Positions 1 through 8,698 of a stretch of DNA of 10,294 bases are shown here, piece by piece (the first letter of the stretch is position 1; the number at the start of each line of letters is the position of its first letter). Below the pieces are notes generated by a model. The model made no database searches. It had not been told where the DNA came from and saw only the letters and a program-made list of their open reading frames with translations. Source of the stretch: Rodentolepis nana (Eukaryota; Platyhelminthes; Cestoda; Cyclophyllidea; Hymenolepididae); assembly GCA_900617975.1 (NCBI GenBank), contig UZAE01014544.1, forward strand, positions 1-10,294. Direction: 5' to 3'. Both the position numbers and the translations under genes were made by a program.

Positions 1-36
1 AACTATCAAAATGCCTGCCATTTGAAATAAATAAAT
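1..36 (+). mobile_element. SINE-like element, 3' end only (cut by window edge)
   Basis: The first 36 bases match the 3' terminus of the five complete elements in the window: AACTATCAAAATGCCTGCC, then ATTTG and an (AAAT)n-type tail. The rest of the element lies upstream of the window, so its 5' end and target-site duplication cannot be seen. It has the same plus orientation as all other copies. Confidence 0.8.
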
Positions 37-448
37 TATTTATAAGTAAAAAACTAATGGCGATATTTGTGACACTTTCAATTGAACAAACTTTCTATCG
101 CAATAAAAGTTGGGAAGAAAACAAGATTTCGTTTCTGCTAATATGGTCAGAATTAACTTGGAAGGCGATTAACAATGTTGTACAGAGCTTACGATATCTC
201 TTCCACAAATCTCCACCCAATTGTGTGTAGCTTGAAGCGGCCCCATTTCCTACCCGCGTCTGTCGTCTCTCTTGGCTTGTTTAAGGTACATGGCTCGTGA
301 ATCTTTTCCACCTACCTAACTCTGCCTTGCGCCTATATCCTCCATTTCTCACCCCCCTATATAGTGGACTTTATAGCGCGAGTTATCTTGACTCCTGCTA
401 ATTGAGCTCTATTCTGTTTGCCCGTTCAACTCCTAATAATCCCTCCCT
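37..448. other. Unassigned non-coding stretch
   Basis: No coding block with splice sites, RNA gene or repeat copy was recognised on either strand. It lies between a truncated and a complete SINE copy. It is probably intron or flank of the minus-strand gene, but the window does not show where that gene ends. Confidence 0.4.
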
Positions 449-461
449 ATTCTTTAATCAC

Positions 462-783
462 GGGGTGCGCAATAGACTTATCTCCACGTGGTGCACCCTG
501 GGCAACGTATACTCGTACGACAAAATAGTCTTTTGATCGACAGTTGACTTCTGACTTCAAACTACTATGGCCCGACTATTTGTCACATTTGACCCCTTCA
601 CAGTACTCATCTTACCTATTTTATGCCTTTGTGTCACTATGTCTGTCTCTCACATCTTTGAAGCACTCTTCTGTTCCCCCTCTCGACTTTTTGTCACTTT
701 GATGTTCCTTCTCCTCTCTGTGAAGCCCCGAAGTCAGCTCCAGAACAAGTGGTAACTATGAAAACGCCTGCCATTTGATATAA
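462..783 (+). mobile_element. SINE-like retroposon, copy 1 (322 bp)
   Basis: A full-length copy starting GGGGTGCGCAATAGACTTA and ending CTGCCATTTGATATAA. It is flanked by a perfect 13-bp target-site duplication, ATTCTTTAATCAC, at 449-461 and 784-796, so both borders are exact. The body shows the family's ordered blocks: TGGTGCACCCTGGGCAACG, the CGTAT/GTACG hairpin, a pyrimidine-rich 3' half and the GAAGTCAGCT block. The tail is short and lacks the ATAAATAAAT run, and the internal palindrome is degenerate (GGTAACTATG). The 62-codon open frame at 567-755 is a by-product of the repeat and not a gene. A target-site duplication with an A-rich tail indicates target-primed reverse transcription by a partner LINE, which is not in the window. 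Confidence 0.88.
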
Positions 784-863
784 ATTCTTTAATCACTTCA
801 GAAATAGGCATTCCACCATCGGCTCTAACGTCTTCCCACCACCACACCTTGAGAAAGAGATAC

Positions 864-888
864 CTTGGCTTCCCCCAAATCAGAGCTT
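864..888 (-). CDS. Possible 25-nt micro-exon of the minus-strand gene
   Basis: On the minus strand a 25-nt block lies between an acceptor-like TTTCGCTAG and a donor-like AAG|GTATCT. The last firm exon (1741-2029) ends two bases into a codon. This block supplies the missing base, then reads SSDLGEAK and ends in phase 0, so it could extend the protein as KLDKR-R-SSDLGEAK. The polypyrimidine tract is weak, and a match this short can arise by chance in about 1.7 kb of intron. It is listed only because the phase fits. Confidence 0.18.
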
Positions 889-1740
889 CTAGCGAAATCT
901 GTTGGATTCAAGTTAACTGTGAACAAGGTGTTATCGCCAGTAATTTCCTAAGACAAAATTTTTACTATCGACCAACAAGATTGAAAATATTTCCCGTTAT
1001 ATGTTACTGTGTGCAAAAACACTTCTAATTCTCAAAACATGATGTGCATGATGTGCGGGAATGAAATAAACATTATTGACCAAAACTTTGCATACATGAA
1101 GTAATCTCTACTAAGGGACATATTGTAAAATACGTAGAGAAGCAAAGTTCACAATGAAATTGAAATAACAAAAATGTATGAAATGGTCTGTAAAACCCGC
1201 TTTTTTCTCGTGCAATCTGAACTAAACAGGCCGATAAAAATAATATGGTTAAATTAATAGTAGGACCAACCGATGATTCAAAACAAATGCTTCATCAACC
1301 TCACAAAACAACATAATGAGAACGATAAGAAGGGCCATTCGCATACTACAACTCCACACCTTCAGAAAGCAATTCTAGCATTATGTTTGCAATCCACGTC
1401 ATTGGATGAACACACCAAAAAAAGCGTGGATTTCATGACTTGAGAGCGTTTACCACTGCGCTACTGGCACAAATACTGCATAAATCTGCTTCCCTATCCC
1501 ATAACTAATACATACTCTACAAACTCTAATAATAATAATAAATCTCACATTTAATGAAGCACAAGAAAAAGCACTTTCTCCCAAAGTTCACAGTGCTCTT
1601 TAAAACAAAGCAAGCAATCTATGTGTTTAGCATAAATCGACCTGCATATATGCATTTTTAGGCATTTATCAACTAAGCCATAAATAACGCCATTTTTGAT
1701 AGTTATATGGAGCAGACTACATGCGGCCATAAAGGCTTAC
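889..1740. other. Presumed intron after the last firm exon
   Basis: On the minus strand this begins with the donor GTAAGCC at 1740 and continues to lower coordinates. No firm next exon is seen. It is AT-rich and includes an (AAT)n microsatellite near 1527-1545. No mobile element or RNA gene was recognised. Confidence 0.45.
1527..1545 (+). repeat. (AAT)n microsatellite
   Basis: About five to six tandem AAT units, the last imperfect, inside presumed intron. No function is suggested. Confidence 0.7.
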
Positions 1741-2029
1741 CTTCGTTTATCTAGTTTGAATATATCTGGTCCATAGATGACAGGTGGGTTCAAGACCTTA
1801 TTTGTCTTTGAGGGGCTTTGAGCAGATCGAGGAACTGGTAATGGACCATCAGAGAGGTAGAATATGGGCTTCCTGATATCCGATGGTACTTCCACTTCGT
1901 CTTCGTTGGATTCTTGTCTGGTGGAGTTCAACTGTTTATGGGCTTGGATATTGTGGGCGATTTTGGCAGAAAGAAGTTGTAGTCGAATGTCCTGAGATGC
2001 GGTCCAAAGGTTAAGCCAACTTTCTAAAG
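1741..2029 (-). CDS. Exon E (last firm exon) of unassigned minus-strand gene; acidic, Ser/Pro-rich region
   Basis: On the minus strand a strong acceptor (TTTCTCCTTTCAG) is followed by 289 nt of open frame, then the donor AACGAAG|GTAAGCC. The exon begins with two bases completing a Ser codon left by exon D and ends two bases into a codon. It encodes a short helical start (LESWLNLWTASQDIRLQLLS), an acidic patch (ESNEDEVEVPSD) and a Ser/Pro-rich part (PLPVPRSAQSPSK) ending KLDKR. This looks like the junction between a folded helical domain and a flexible linker. The frame is also open upstream of the acceptor to about 2124, so a longer exon using the poorer acceptor at GAGGTAG is possible. The family was not recognised. 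The exon is predicted from splice signals, phase and composition. Confidence 0.65.
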
Positions 2030-2953
2030 CTGAAAGGAGAAATGAAATTTGTTCCGACTTTATCGAGGCAATAGTTCCAGAATCTTCAGTTTTCCCAATT
2101 GCAAATATCCAAGGATTCTTGGCCTACCTCATTACAAGGGAATTAATTTTAACAAATCAAATGCTAATCCGCTCATGTAAGAAATTTGAAGGTAAAAGGA
2201 AATTATACTATTAAATCGTGTATTTCGAGGTGTTGAGAAAAAAATATTGATTTTAAACCGATTACAACCTTAAGTTAATTTCATTAACACTTATTATGTT
2301 ATGTGGGAATTATCTTTTTATTGCATTTTTTAATGAAGTTTTATGGGTTGAAATACACCTGTAGATACAACAGTTGTTGTTGCTAAAAATTCATCTTCAA
2401 TAGTGGTGATGACGTAAGAATATTGAAAAAGGATCGCGTAGAAATTGCCTGAAACTTAAGTGTCATGAGGTTATAAAACAGGACCCCATGTGAGGTTAAG
2501 GATTCATAATGACTACCAAGGGATGAGGGCTGCTTCAAGAGCCTTGGCAACGATTTCAGTTTTCGTGGAAAAGGAGAACTGTAGCGCATAAAGTGAAGTA
2601 CTGAATGGTGCCCAATTGTAATTTGTCCATTCATGAAAATGAGATAGTCTCGAAAATGTGCAAGAAGACGTATATAGGGAAACTCAAGTCTCAAAATTAG
2701 GCAGTAAAGGCAAAGGGATCAGTGATTGGAATCTCCAGTCGTCCCCGCCAAGTGCCCATGTATATCGGTGTGTCTCCCTACCGTACTAATATTCGCTTTA
2801 AAATAATGAAATTGGATTCAAGATAACAAAAAATGGTAGGAATAAGGTCATGATGAGCACAATCACATACATGTATTAATAATCGTAGCATAAGTGTAGT
2901 TTGCAAATATGCAAACAGATGAACAAGACCATGAACAATCAGGACCATCCGCG

Positions 2954-2973
2954 AGTGAAGTGAAGTGAAGTGG
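2954..2973 (+). repeat. (GTGAA)n short tandem repeat
   Basis: Three perfect GTGAA units and one imperfect GTGGA in the D-E intron, a simple polymorphism-prone tract. Confidence 0.7.
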
Positions 2974-3410
2974 AAGAATTCAAGTCACTCACCGCGGGTT
3001 CTGCAATGCCGTTCGTCCACTACCTAACCAAAGTATTTGTAACCGAATTCCGAAATGGGCTTGAAAATTACATAACCAGATGTAGGCTGTGTCCTAAATG
3101 TCCCCCTTAAGTTATACCGCAAAAAAATTTGACAGGAGAAACAGAGGAATGAAGCAGGTTAGTGAGAAAAAAAATATTCAGATCATCAATGCGATAAAGA
3201 TACACAAGTCTACCATGGCATAGCTTTAATCCTAAGGAATATTTTAGACATATACCCGCCATCTTTGCTATTATTATTAGCTATATTAATAATTATTTAA
3301 AAGACAAATGACCTTTTATGATATTTAGCTGATTATAGTCAAGCAGACAGTGCTCTATAAGCCATGTGCTCACTTAAAGCGCACATAAATAACTGAAAGG
3401 TGCTAAGTTT

Positions 3411-3428
3411 ACTTATTTCTAAATAAGT
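3411..3428. repeat. Perfect inverted repeat, 8-bp arms with 2-nt spacer
   Basis: ACTTATTT at 3411-3418 and AAATAAGT at 3421-3428 are exact reverse complements separated by CT. It is AT-rich and intronic, so chance or a weak cruciform are the simplest readings. Confidence 0.6.
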
Positions 3429-3605
3429 TACGATGAGAGAAACTAGATGCTTCAATCTATGTATTTCATATTGAAACATTTATTACAAGCAGATGTGTGA
3501 GTCATCGTGTGCATACTATAGATCGACTCATTTAGCCTCCTTTTTTAGGTAGTGCTATATAACAACAAAGATCAGTAGATCTATGGATCATACATTTTAC
3601 ATCAG

Positions 3606-3908
3606 GGAGTGAACGCGATAGACTTACCCCCACGTGGTGCACCTTAGTCAACGTATACTCATACGGCAAAAAAATCTATAAAACAGTAGTTGATTTCAAA
3701 CTACCATGACCCGACTGTATGTCATATATTCAACCCTTTCCACAGTACTCATCATACCTTATCTCTGCCTTTGCGTCCGTCTCACTCTCTCACTTCTGTC
3801 CCCTCTCGTATTTTGTCACTTTGATGTTTCTCCTCCTCTCTATGGAGTCCGAATTCAGCTAAAGGGCTTATGATAGCTATCAAAACCCCTGCCATTTGAA
3901 ATAAATAA
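3606..3908 (+). mobile_element. SINE-like retroposon, copy 2 (303 bp)
   Basis: A full-length copy beginning GGAGTGAACGCGATAGACTTA and ending GCCATTTGAAATAAATAA. Its target-site duplication is ACATTTTACATCAG (3592-3605) against ACATTTACATCAG (3909-3921), differing by one T. It retains the CGTAT-ACTC-ATACG hairpin, the GATAGCTATC palindrome and the CTGCCATTTGAAATAAATAA terminus, but carries internal deletions in the pyrimidine-rich half. It is the shortest and one of the more diverged copies, so probably an older insertion. It lies antisense in the D-E intron of the host gene. Confidence 0.87.
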
Positions 3909-4317
3909 ACATTTACATCAGAGTTAATTTGGGATTTAATGCCCACCCGCAAGAACTTCAAGATAAGAAGGTCTCCATAAAAAAGCCCAAAATTTTGGTT
4001 GCTACCGCGTGCCCACCAGAAACACGAAATCTATTAATTTCAATTTCCCCAACCCACTAATAATTGCACGAAATTGACAGTTGTGTGTCTTTGATACGAA
4101 CTTCAAAATCAAATGAACTAAATAAATAGTAAATAAAAATGTAAATCAATGTGTTAGGAAGCCGCAATTCCTACTCAACTAGGCACCCAATTCAATTCTA
4201 TATAAGCCAACACATGCTCTTAATAAGTCTTCACTCTTCTTCTTCTTCCTCTAGAGAGCTCGGCAAATCCAAGTCTATGAGAAAAAGGGCAAATGCCTTG
4301 GGAGATGGAAAACTCAC

Positions 4318-4657
4318 AAGGCAACGAAAGAGTTTCAACCGATCCTGGCATAATGGAGAGGTAGGCAAGAAAAGAGGCGAATTGGTACTGGCAGTAGCCG
4401 AAACGTATGAGGTGGTCTTTTTTAGGTCGGAAGGCGGGAAAAGGCGTGATATCACGAACTGCGGGGACGTCGAGGCAGAGGAGGAGATTGAGACGGTCCG
4501 AGCAGGAACTACCTAAAGCATAGGCCTCCTCCAGTACATCCACAGGGAAGTAAGTAGCAAGAAGGCAAATGGCGACATTCTCCAGCTTATCCATTGCGTG
4601 CTGGACGAAGTCTAAGGAGATGTTGGCTGGCGCTACTGCCTTCAGAAATTCGTTGGA
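4318..4657 (-). CDS. Exon D of unassigned minus-strand gene; helical Leu-rich region
   Basis: On the minus strand the acceptor TTGCTCCCTCCTAG is followed by 340 nt (113 codons plus one base) ending at CTT|GTGAGT. The protein starts SNEFLKAVAPANISLDFVQH and includes KLENVAICLLATYFPVDVL and DRLNLLLCLDVPAV. These are amphipathic Leu-rich segments typical of alpha-helical solenoid (HEAT-like) proteins, though I cannot assign a family. Later parts are aromatic-rich (FGYCQYQFASFLAYL). Third codon positions are strongly C-rich in the middle of the exon, unlike the flanking AT-rich DNA, which supports this frame over two overlapping ones. The exon starts in phase 0 and leaves one base that joins exon E in frame. 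An in-frame 54-nt GT-AG segment (4459-4512) lies inside it. The plus-strand frame at 4151-4516 is an antisense shadow. Confidence 0.75.
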
Positions 4658-6031
4658 CTAGGAGGGAGCAAAAAAAGGACTAACTTCAAAATGGGGGAAT
4701 ATTGATCAAAGGTACACAGCAAAGTAATAGTGACAGCTTGATTTTTCGCATAGAGCAGAAAATGATGCAAGTGCATGCCTTTAAGGAGTACTATTTTAAG
4801 ACCTTTACCGGTGCAAATGACTTCACCACGATTTTAATCTAATCACTTACGCGATAACTTGCTTGTATGTGATCTATGCTAAGCTTAATTTAAGCCATTT
4901 TGAACAAGTGGTAATCTCAAAAAGAGAGGGATCAAAATTACAGAAAAGTGACCTCCTATTAGTACTAAAAAGGCCCCTCGATGGACGTGAGATTCAAGTA
5001 CGAAAAGCCACCCACATTTACCAGGGCAAAAGGATTTGCCATTTGCAAACAAAGGCCAAATTGGGAAATGAGGATTCTGGTGTCTTGAAAAATGGAGGTA
5101 ATAAATAACCTGCTCAGTACCTTAAAAAGGCAATTTTATAAAAACATCATAGGGTTAAAGTTTAATAAGTCTAGACAAAGGAGGAAAGGCAAAAAAAGTG
5201 CCTACAAAGAATTTAAACAAGCAAAAAATGAATTAATCGCATTTAAATGCGTAAAATGAGTTTTTGCAATCTAGTGACCTCACACTGGTGTTTAAAATAT
5301 TGCATAAATTAAGTTACTATACTACTTTAAGAATTATTAAAAGAATATTAACGGATGGATATATCAGTAGTAAGCTGGCAATCTCATTTGTAAGGGATTC
5401 CCTGAAGTTCTTATTCGATTGATTCCAACTTTCAGATCCTCCCACGCGATAGAAAGAGTCCTCTCTCCTTCACGACACAGATCACACTTGGATAGATCAC
5501 TTTCCAGCATCCAATATCATGCTTGTGCATGAAGGTAGATAAAATTGAGCATTTTGCCTTCACTTGTTCCCCCTAGTTTACACTAACAGTTGCCTACTTT
5601 TTTTCTGGCAGAAACCTCTTAAAATTTTCTAACACCTAACATATAACACCCTTTCACTTCAACACTAAGTTCAAGGCTGGTGACTCCATGGCATTCTGTC
5701 ACCGTTCATATCTTCCTCTCACTCCTCGTAAAGAGATGAGAAAGAAAATTGATTTTCACCTTTCATTTTCGATTAATGCCTACCTAAAGACTCCGATGCC
5801 CAAATATTCATGTGTAATGTGTTGTATGTCGCCTTCCCACCTTGCAATGCAGTAATCGCAGCAATTGGAAGAAAAAAATTTTAAGAAAAAATTCCTCTAT
5901 CCCGGGCTAGTGGCCTCTAAGTTAGCGCACCTTCTTCCAAGCAGATCACTGGTGCATAGAAAAGGACGATTTTCTATCATTTCCGGTCGAATGAAAGAGC
6001 GTAGAAAGTAATTTATTGAATGACGACTTAC
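4658..6031 (-). other. Intron C-D (1,374 bp) of the minus-strand gene
   Basis: Bounded on the minus strand by GTAAGTCG (donor, ending at 6031) and CTCCTAG (acceptor, starting at 4658). No SINE copy lies here. The plus-strand 81-codon frame at 4863-5108 has no recognisable domain or splice context and is treated as chance. Nothing else was recognised. Confidence 0.6.
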
Positions 6032-6166
6032 TTTGCAGTAGAAAGTGAGCAGCTCAAAATCCTCCATAAGAGATTTGAGGTTGTTGTTGGTGGTGTTGGT
6101 GGGATTCGAACGTCGAAAAGGCAACTTCGAGTAGAAGGACTCTGGCATATGAGTAGGCAGATCAAG
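6032..6166 (-). CDS. Exon C of unassigned minus-strand gene; Asn/Thr-rich linker
   Basis: On the minus strand the acceptor GCCTTCCTTCAG is followed by 135 nt (45 codons, phase 0 at both ends) and the donor TGCAAA|GTAAGT. The product begins LDLPTHMPESFYSKLPFRRS, passes through a polar NPTNTTNNN tract and ends EDFELLTFYCK. The polar tract suggests a loop between helical segments. The open frame runs on past the donor for about 45 codons, but the GTAAGT signal and the phase match with exon D favour splicing here. The internal ATG at codon 7 is not needed as a start, because the frame is open through the acceptor. The family was not recognised. Confidence 0.68.
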
Positions 6167-6256
6167 CTGAAGGAAGGCAATAAAAGTAAATAACTCAATT
6201 AGTGTGCATTAATTCGTATCTCTAGTAGGCATATGCTAGGTTTACCTAAAAATCAA

Positions 6257-6650
6257 GCCTTTGTGCTTAATTGCTCTTTGGCGTTTATCTATTCCAATGA
6301 AAATTACTAGAGCTTGGACCTTATTGAAGCGCTGTGCATTACGTAATGCGTTAACTACCTCACCACAACAACAAATGCTACAATGCAAAGCCGAAACTGA
6401 GTGATGGCAGATACCGATTTAAGGGAAACAATTTATTTGTTTATTGGTAGTAAAAATGACAGTCTGCCATTTGATTAGCGTCAGAAAATACCGTTGTCAG
6501 AGGGGTGTGCGATAGACTTGCCTCCATGTGGTGCACCCTGGGCAACGTATACTCATACGGCAAAAGAGTCTATAAGCCGCCAGTTGACTTCTCACTTCAA
6601 ACTACTAAGACCCCATTGAATTTCATATTCGACCACTTCCACAGTACTCA
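6257..6650 (+). repeat. 394-bp exact direct repeat, left copy
   Basis: Matches 8699-9092 base for base by eye, at an offset of 2,442. The left edge (after ATCAA) has no repeat-like feature. The right edge falls inside SINE copy 3, at ...ACAGTACTCA. About 244 bp is unique-looking flank and about 150 bp is SINE 5' half. Confidence 0.93.
6463..6474 (+). repeat. Isolated 12-nt match to the SINE 3' terminus
   Basis: TCTGCCATTTGA is identical to the terminal motif of SINE copy 3 (CGTCTGCCATTTGAAAT) but sits about 27 bp upstream of that element, without the rest of the sequence. It may be a decayed older 3' end or chance. The duplicated block carries it again at 8905-8916. Confidence 0.3.
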
Positions 6651-6830
6651 TCCTACCTTTTCTCTGCCTTTGTGTCTGTCTCTTTTACATCTGTGAATCA
6701 CTCTTCTGTTCACCATCCCTTGACTTTCTGTTACTTTGATGTTCCTTCCCCCTGTGAAGCCCGAAGCCAGCCAAAGGGCTAATGATAACTATCAAAACGT
6801 CTGCCATTTGAAATAAATAAATAAATAAAT
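6501..6830 (+). mobile_element. SINE-like retroposon, copy 3 (330 bp), apparently chimeric
   Basis: Starts AGGGGTGTGCGATAGACTTG and ends GCCATTTG(AAATA)-type tail with about five tandem tetranucleotides. Its first 150 bp are identical to copy 5, while its 3' half differs from copy 5 at many sites. The 5' flank ATACCGTTGTCAG (6488-6500) is not repeated after the tail, which is followed by ATTTGTTCTGC. So this copy lacks a target-site duplication, unlike the other four complete copies. The simplest reading is a composite of two elements, made by recombination or by assembly through the repeat. The hairpin, the AGCCC/GGGCT arms and the pyrimidine-rich half are all present. The 63-codon frame at 6505-6696 is not a gene. 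Confidence 0.83.
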
Positions 6831-7440
6831 ATTTGTTCTGCTTTAGATTAAGTGGCTTTTTGTAATTCATCCTTACCATAATCACATACTATCCAATCCT
6901 ACTCATATTATGAAATCGTGGCTAATTTAAAGCAGACAGTATCAAATTTCATTTAATTGAACGTCTGATATATTTCGAATTCTCAAGGGTTCGAACAGTC
7001 GAAAGCTTGATATTCACTTATTTCTTTTGACTCCAATGGTTCCATATTGCCCTGACGAAGAAAATATCTGTAAACAGTGCACGAACTGTGTGTTTCATGT
7101 GAAAATCGAGAACTATTGTAACATGAATAAATTGAAATCCGAATTTCAAAGCAAACATTTCAAATATTCAAGTATTTCGTTATTACCGGACAAAATAAGT
7201 GATGGATAAAGGATGATAGTGCACAAAATTTGCATGTTTACAATTTTACCCCACCAACATCAATTTTGTCTGTAATAGTTAAGCAAATATTAATTAGGGA
7301 ATTCCTTCGTCCCATCCACTGACCCACTTTTGTGAACCTCGTAATAAATCAGACCTCAAAATCAAGGTTGGTTCCAAGTTGAGAAGATCAAAGTCGGGAA
7401 GGCTGATTTGTGAATCATGATTGTGGGAAATTTTTTTGAA

Positions 7441-7457
7441 GGGAGGGGGGGGGTGGG
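7441..7457 (+). repeat. G-rich run, G-quadruplex-type
   Basis: GGGA, then nine G, then TGGGA on the plus strand, which is enough guanines for a quadruplex with very short loops. It is intronic and also an error-prone homopolymer. Confidence 0.5.
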
Positions 7458-7845
7458 AGAACAATGCAGCCACATTCATTTTAGACTACCCTGCTCTGCA
7501 AGGCATTAATTAATAAGGGAATTATTGTAGACTCAAGGAAGGAGGGAGCGGAAGGTGGTGAATTATTATCGTTTCTTTCCTGACAGGGCCCTTTTGTATT
7601 TTGCACCAACCAGAAATACTCCAATTGTTTTGCTTTGCAACACTCCCCATCAACCCTTCAAAAGCATCAATGGAACTTGCTTGGATTAAGAGCAAGGGGG
7701 ACATTGTATTCCCTGTCTTCAGTTCCCCACAATCGGTCCATTAATTTTGCCCAAGAGCAAATAATTGCCGTCTTCAAATGTCCTTTGTAGAGCTAATATC
7801 TCCATACCGATGGGGGCTCACATTTCCTTTTACGGCAAAATTATT

Positions 7846-7870
7846 CCCCCTCCCCCCCCCCCCCCCGGGG
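7846..7870 (+). repeat. C-tract including a 15-C homopolymer next to GGGG
   Basis: CCCCCT is followed by fifteen C (7852-7866) and GGGG. The complementary strand is a long G-run. The exact length is probably unreliable in the assembly. It lies in the possibly misplaced interval. Confidence 0.75.
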
Positions 7871-8103
7871 AATAGGATATCTTTTGAGTGCCTAATTTGA
7901 GACAATGGAATTATCTAAATTGTCAGCTGAAGGTAAGTTGCTTCTAAAATGTCCCCCGTATAACACAACCTCTAGTGCAAGATCTAATCGATTATAATTG
8001 ATTTAATGAAAATACGATTTTAAAGTCTTAATTTTGTCTATTCTTCTGGTGCTAATTCAAACGCTTTTATTGAGTAGACAACGGGTTCTTATGTTCTCAT
8101 TGG

Positions 8104-8427
8104 GGGGTGTGCAATAGACTTACCTCCATGTAGTGCACCCTGGGCAACGTATACTCATACGGCAAAAAAGTCTATTAATCGGCAGTTGACTTCTGACTTC
8201 AAACTACCATCACCCCATTGTATGTCATATTCGACCCCTTTCACAGTACCCATCTTACCTTTTTCTCTACCTTTGTGTCTGTCTGCCTATTTTACATGTG
8301 GGAATCACTCTTCTGTTCCCCTCTCGACTTTCTGTCACTTTGATGTTCCTTCTCCTCTCTATGACGCCCGAAGTCAGCTAAAAGGCTAATGATAGCTATC
8401 AAAACGCCTGCCATTTGAAATAAATAA
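8104..8427 (+). mobile_element. SINE-like retroposon, copy 4 (324 bp)
   Basis: A cleanly bounded copy with a perfect 13-bp target-site duplication ATGTTCTCATTGG at 8091-8103 and 8428-8440. It starts GGGGTGTGCAATAGACTTAC and ends GCCATTTGAAATAAATA. Visible parts are an A-box-like TAGTGCACCCTGG at 8131-8143, the CGTAT-ACTC-ATACG hairpin at 8148-8161, a B-box-like ATTCGACCCC at 8229-8238, the pyrimidine-rich half and the GATAGCTATC palindrome before the terminus. The A- and B-like boxes are about 85 bp apart, wider than in a tRNA gene, so a Pol III promoter is suggested but not shown. The 67-codon frame at 8186-8389 is not a gene. Confidence 0.9.
8148..8161 (+). other. Conserved hairpin in the SINE 5' region
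   Basis: CGTAT, loop ACTC, ATACG: a perfect 5-bp stem with a 4-nt loop. Copies 2-5 have it exactly. Copy 1 reads CGTAT-ACTC-GTACG, where the changed base still allows a T-G (U-G) pair. Conservation of pairing hints at RNA structure in the SINE transcript. Confidence 0.5.
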
Positions 8428-8697
8428 ATGTTCTCATTGGTAGAGAACTCACATTCAGTTGCTCAAAAAATACTGCCAGAAATAATCAACGCGGTTTGCC
8501 GTCCTCCTCACTGAGCGTGTGCTGATGGGAAGGAGCTATGATCACTGACATTGCAGAAGAGCACTTTGAACACAGCTTCAACGATAAGCTTACCAACTGA
8601 TCCAACTTATTATTTAATTCATTTACGATTTAATTTGGGAATGGGAAACGTGCATTTGTCATTATGGATACCTCATCTAGGTTGTGAATTCAGCTCT

Positions 8698-8698
8698 N
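8698..8698. other. Single ambiguous base (N) at an assembly seam
   Basis: The only N in the window. The base immediately after it (8699) is the first base of the 394-bp exact duplication of 6257-6650. That coincidence marks it as a probable contig join. Confidence 0.85.

Larger units (their letters stand above)
2030..4317 (-). other. Intron D-E (2,288 bp) of the minus-strand gene
   Basis: Bounded on the minus strand by GTGAGT (4312-4317) and TTTCAG (from 2030). It contains SINE copy 2, a (GTGAA)n run, a perfect short palindrome and a 62-nt exon-like block (2517-2578) whose phase does not fit. The 103-codon frame at 2383-2694 has no coding character. Nothing else was recognised. Confidence 0.6.

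Noticed and set aside
2517..2578. Minus-strand 62-nt block between CGCTACAG and CCTTG|GTAGTC reading FSFSTKTEIVAKALEAALIP
   Set aside because: It looks exon-like and helical, but exon D ends in phase 1 and this block would then hit a stop. Its own end phase does not match exon E either.
2383..2694. Minus-strand 103-codon frame
   Set aside because: No recognisable domain, no coding-like composition and no matching splice sites. Probably chance.
4231..4455. Minus-strand 74-codon frame ending in a Glu run (SSLEEEEEE)
   Set aside because: It overlaps exon D in another frame. Codon third-position composition favours the exon D frame, and the Glu run comes from a simple CTT-type repeat beyond the donor site.
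4151..4516. Plus-strand 121-codon frame
   Set aside because: Antisense to exon D. It is basic and low in coding character, and its open length is explained by the C-rich third positions of the opposite strand.
4318..4657. TELO2-like HEAT protein as identity for the gene
   Set aside because: A short stretch of exon D (VAICLLATYFPVDVLEEAYA onward) looks superficially like the C-terminal helical part of TELO2. Exons C and E do not follow that family's order or motifs, so no name was given.
4863..5108. Plus-strand 81-codon frame
   Set aside because: AT-rich intronic frame with no domain, no splice context and opposite orientation to the gene. A chance frame is the simplest explanation.
7027..7209. 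Cysteine-containing plus-strand frame (CPDEENICKQCTNC)
   Set aside because: The spacing superficially recalls a zinc-binding knot, but it is one short frame with no full motif, and it lies in the interval that may be misplaced.
8104..8180. tRNA-derived head or intact tRNA gene in the SINE
   Set aside because: No cloverleaf could be drawn. Only one 5-bp hairpin and weak box-like motifs are present, at non-tRNA spacing.
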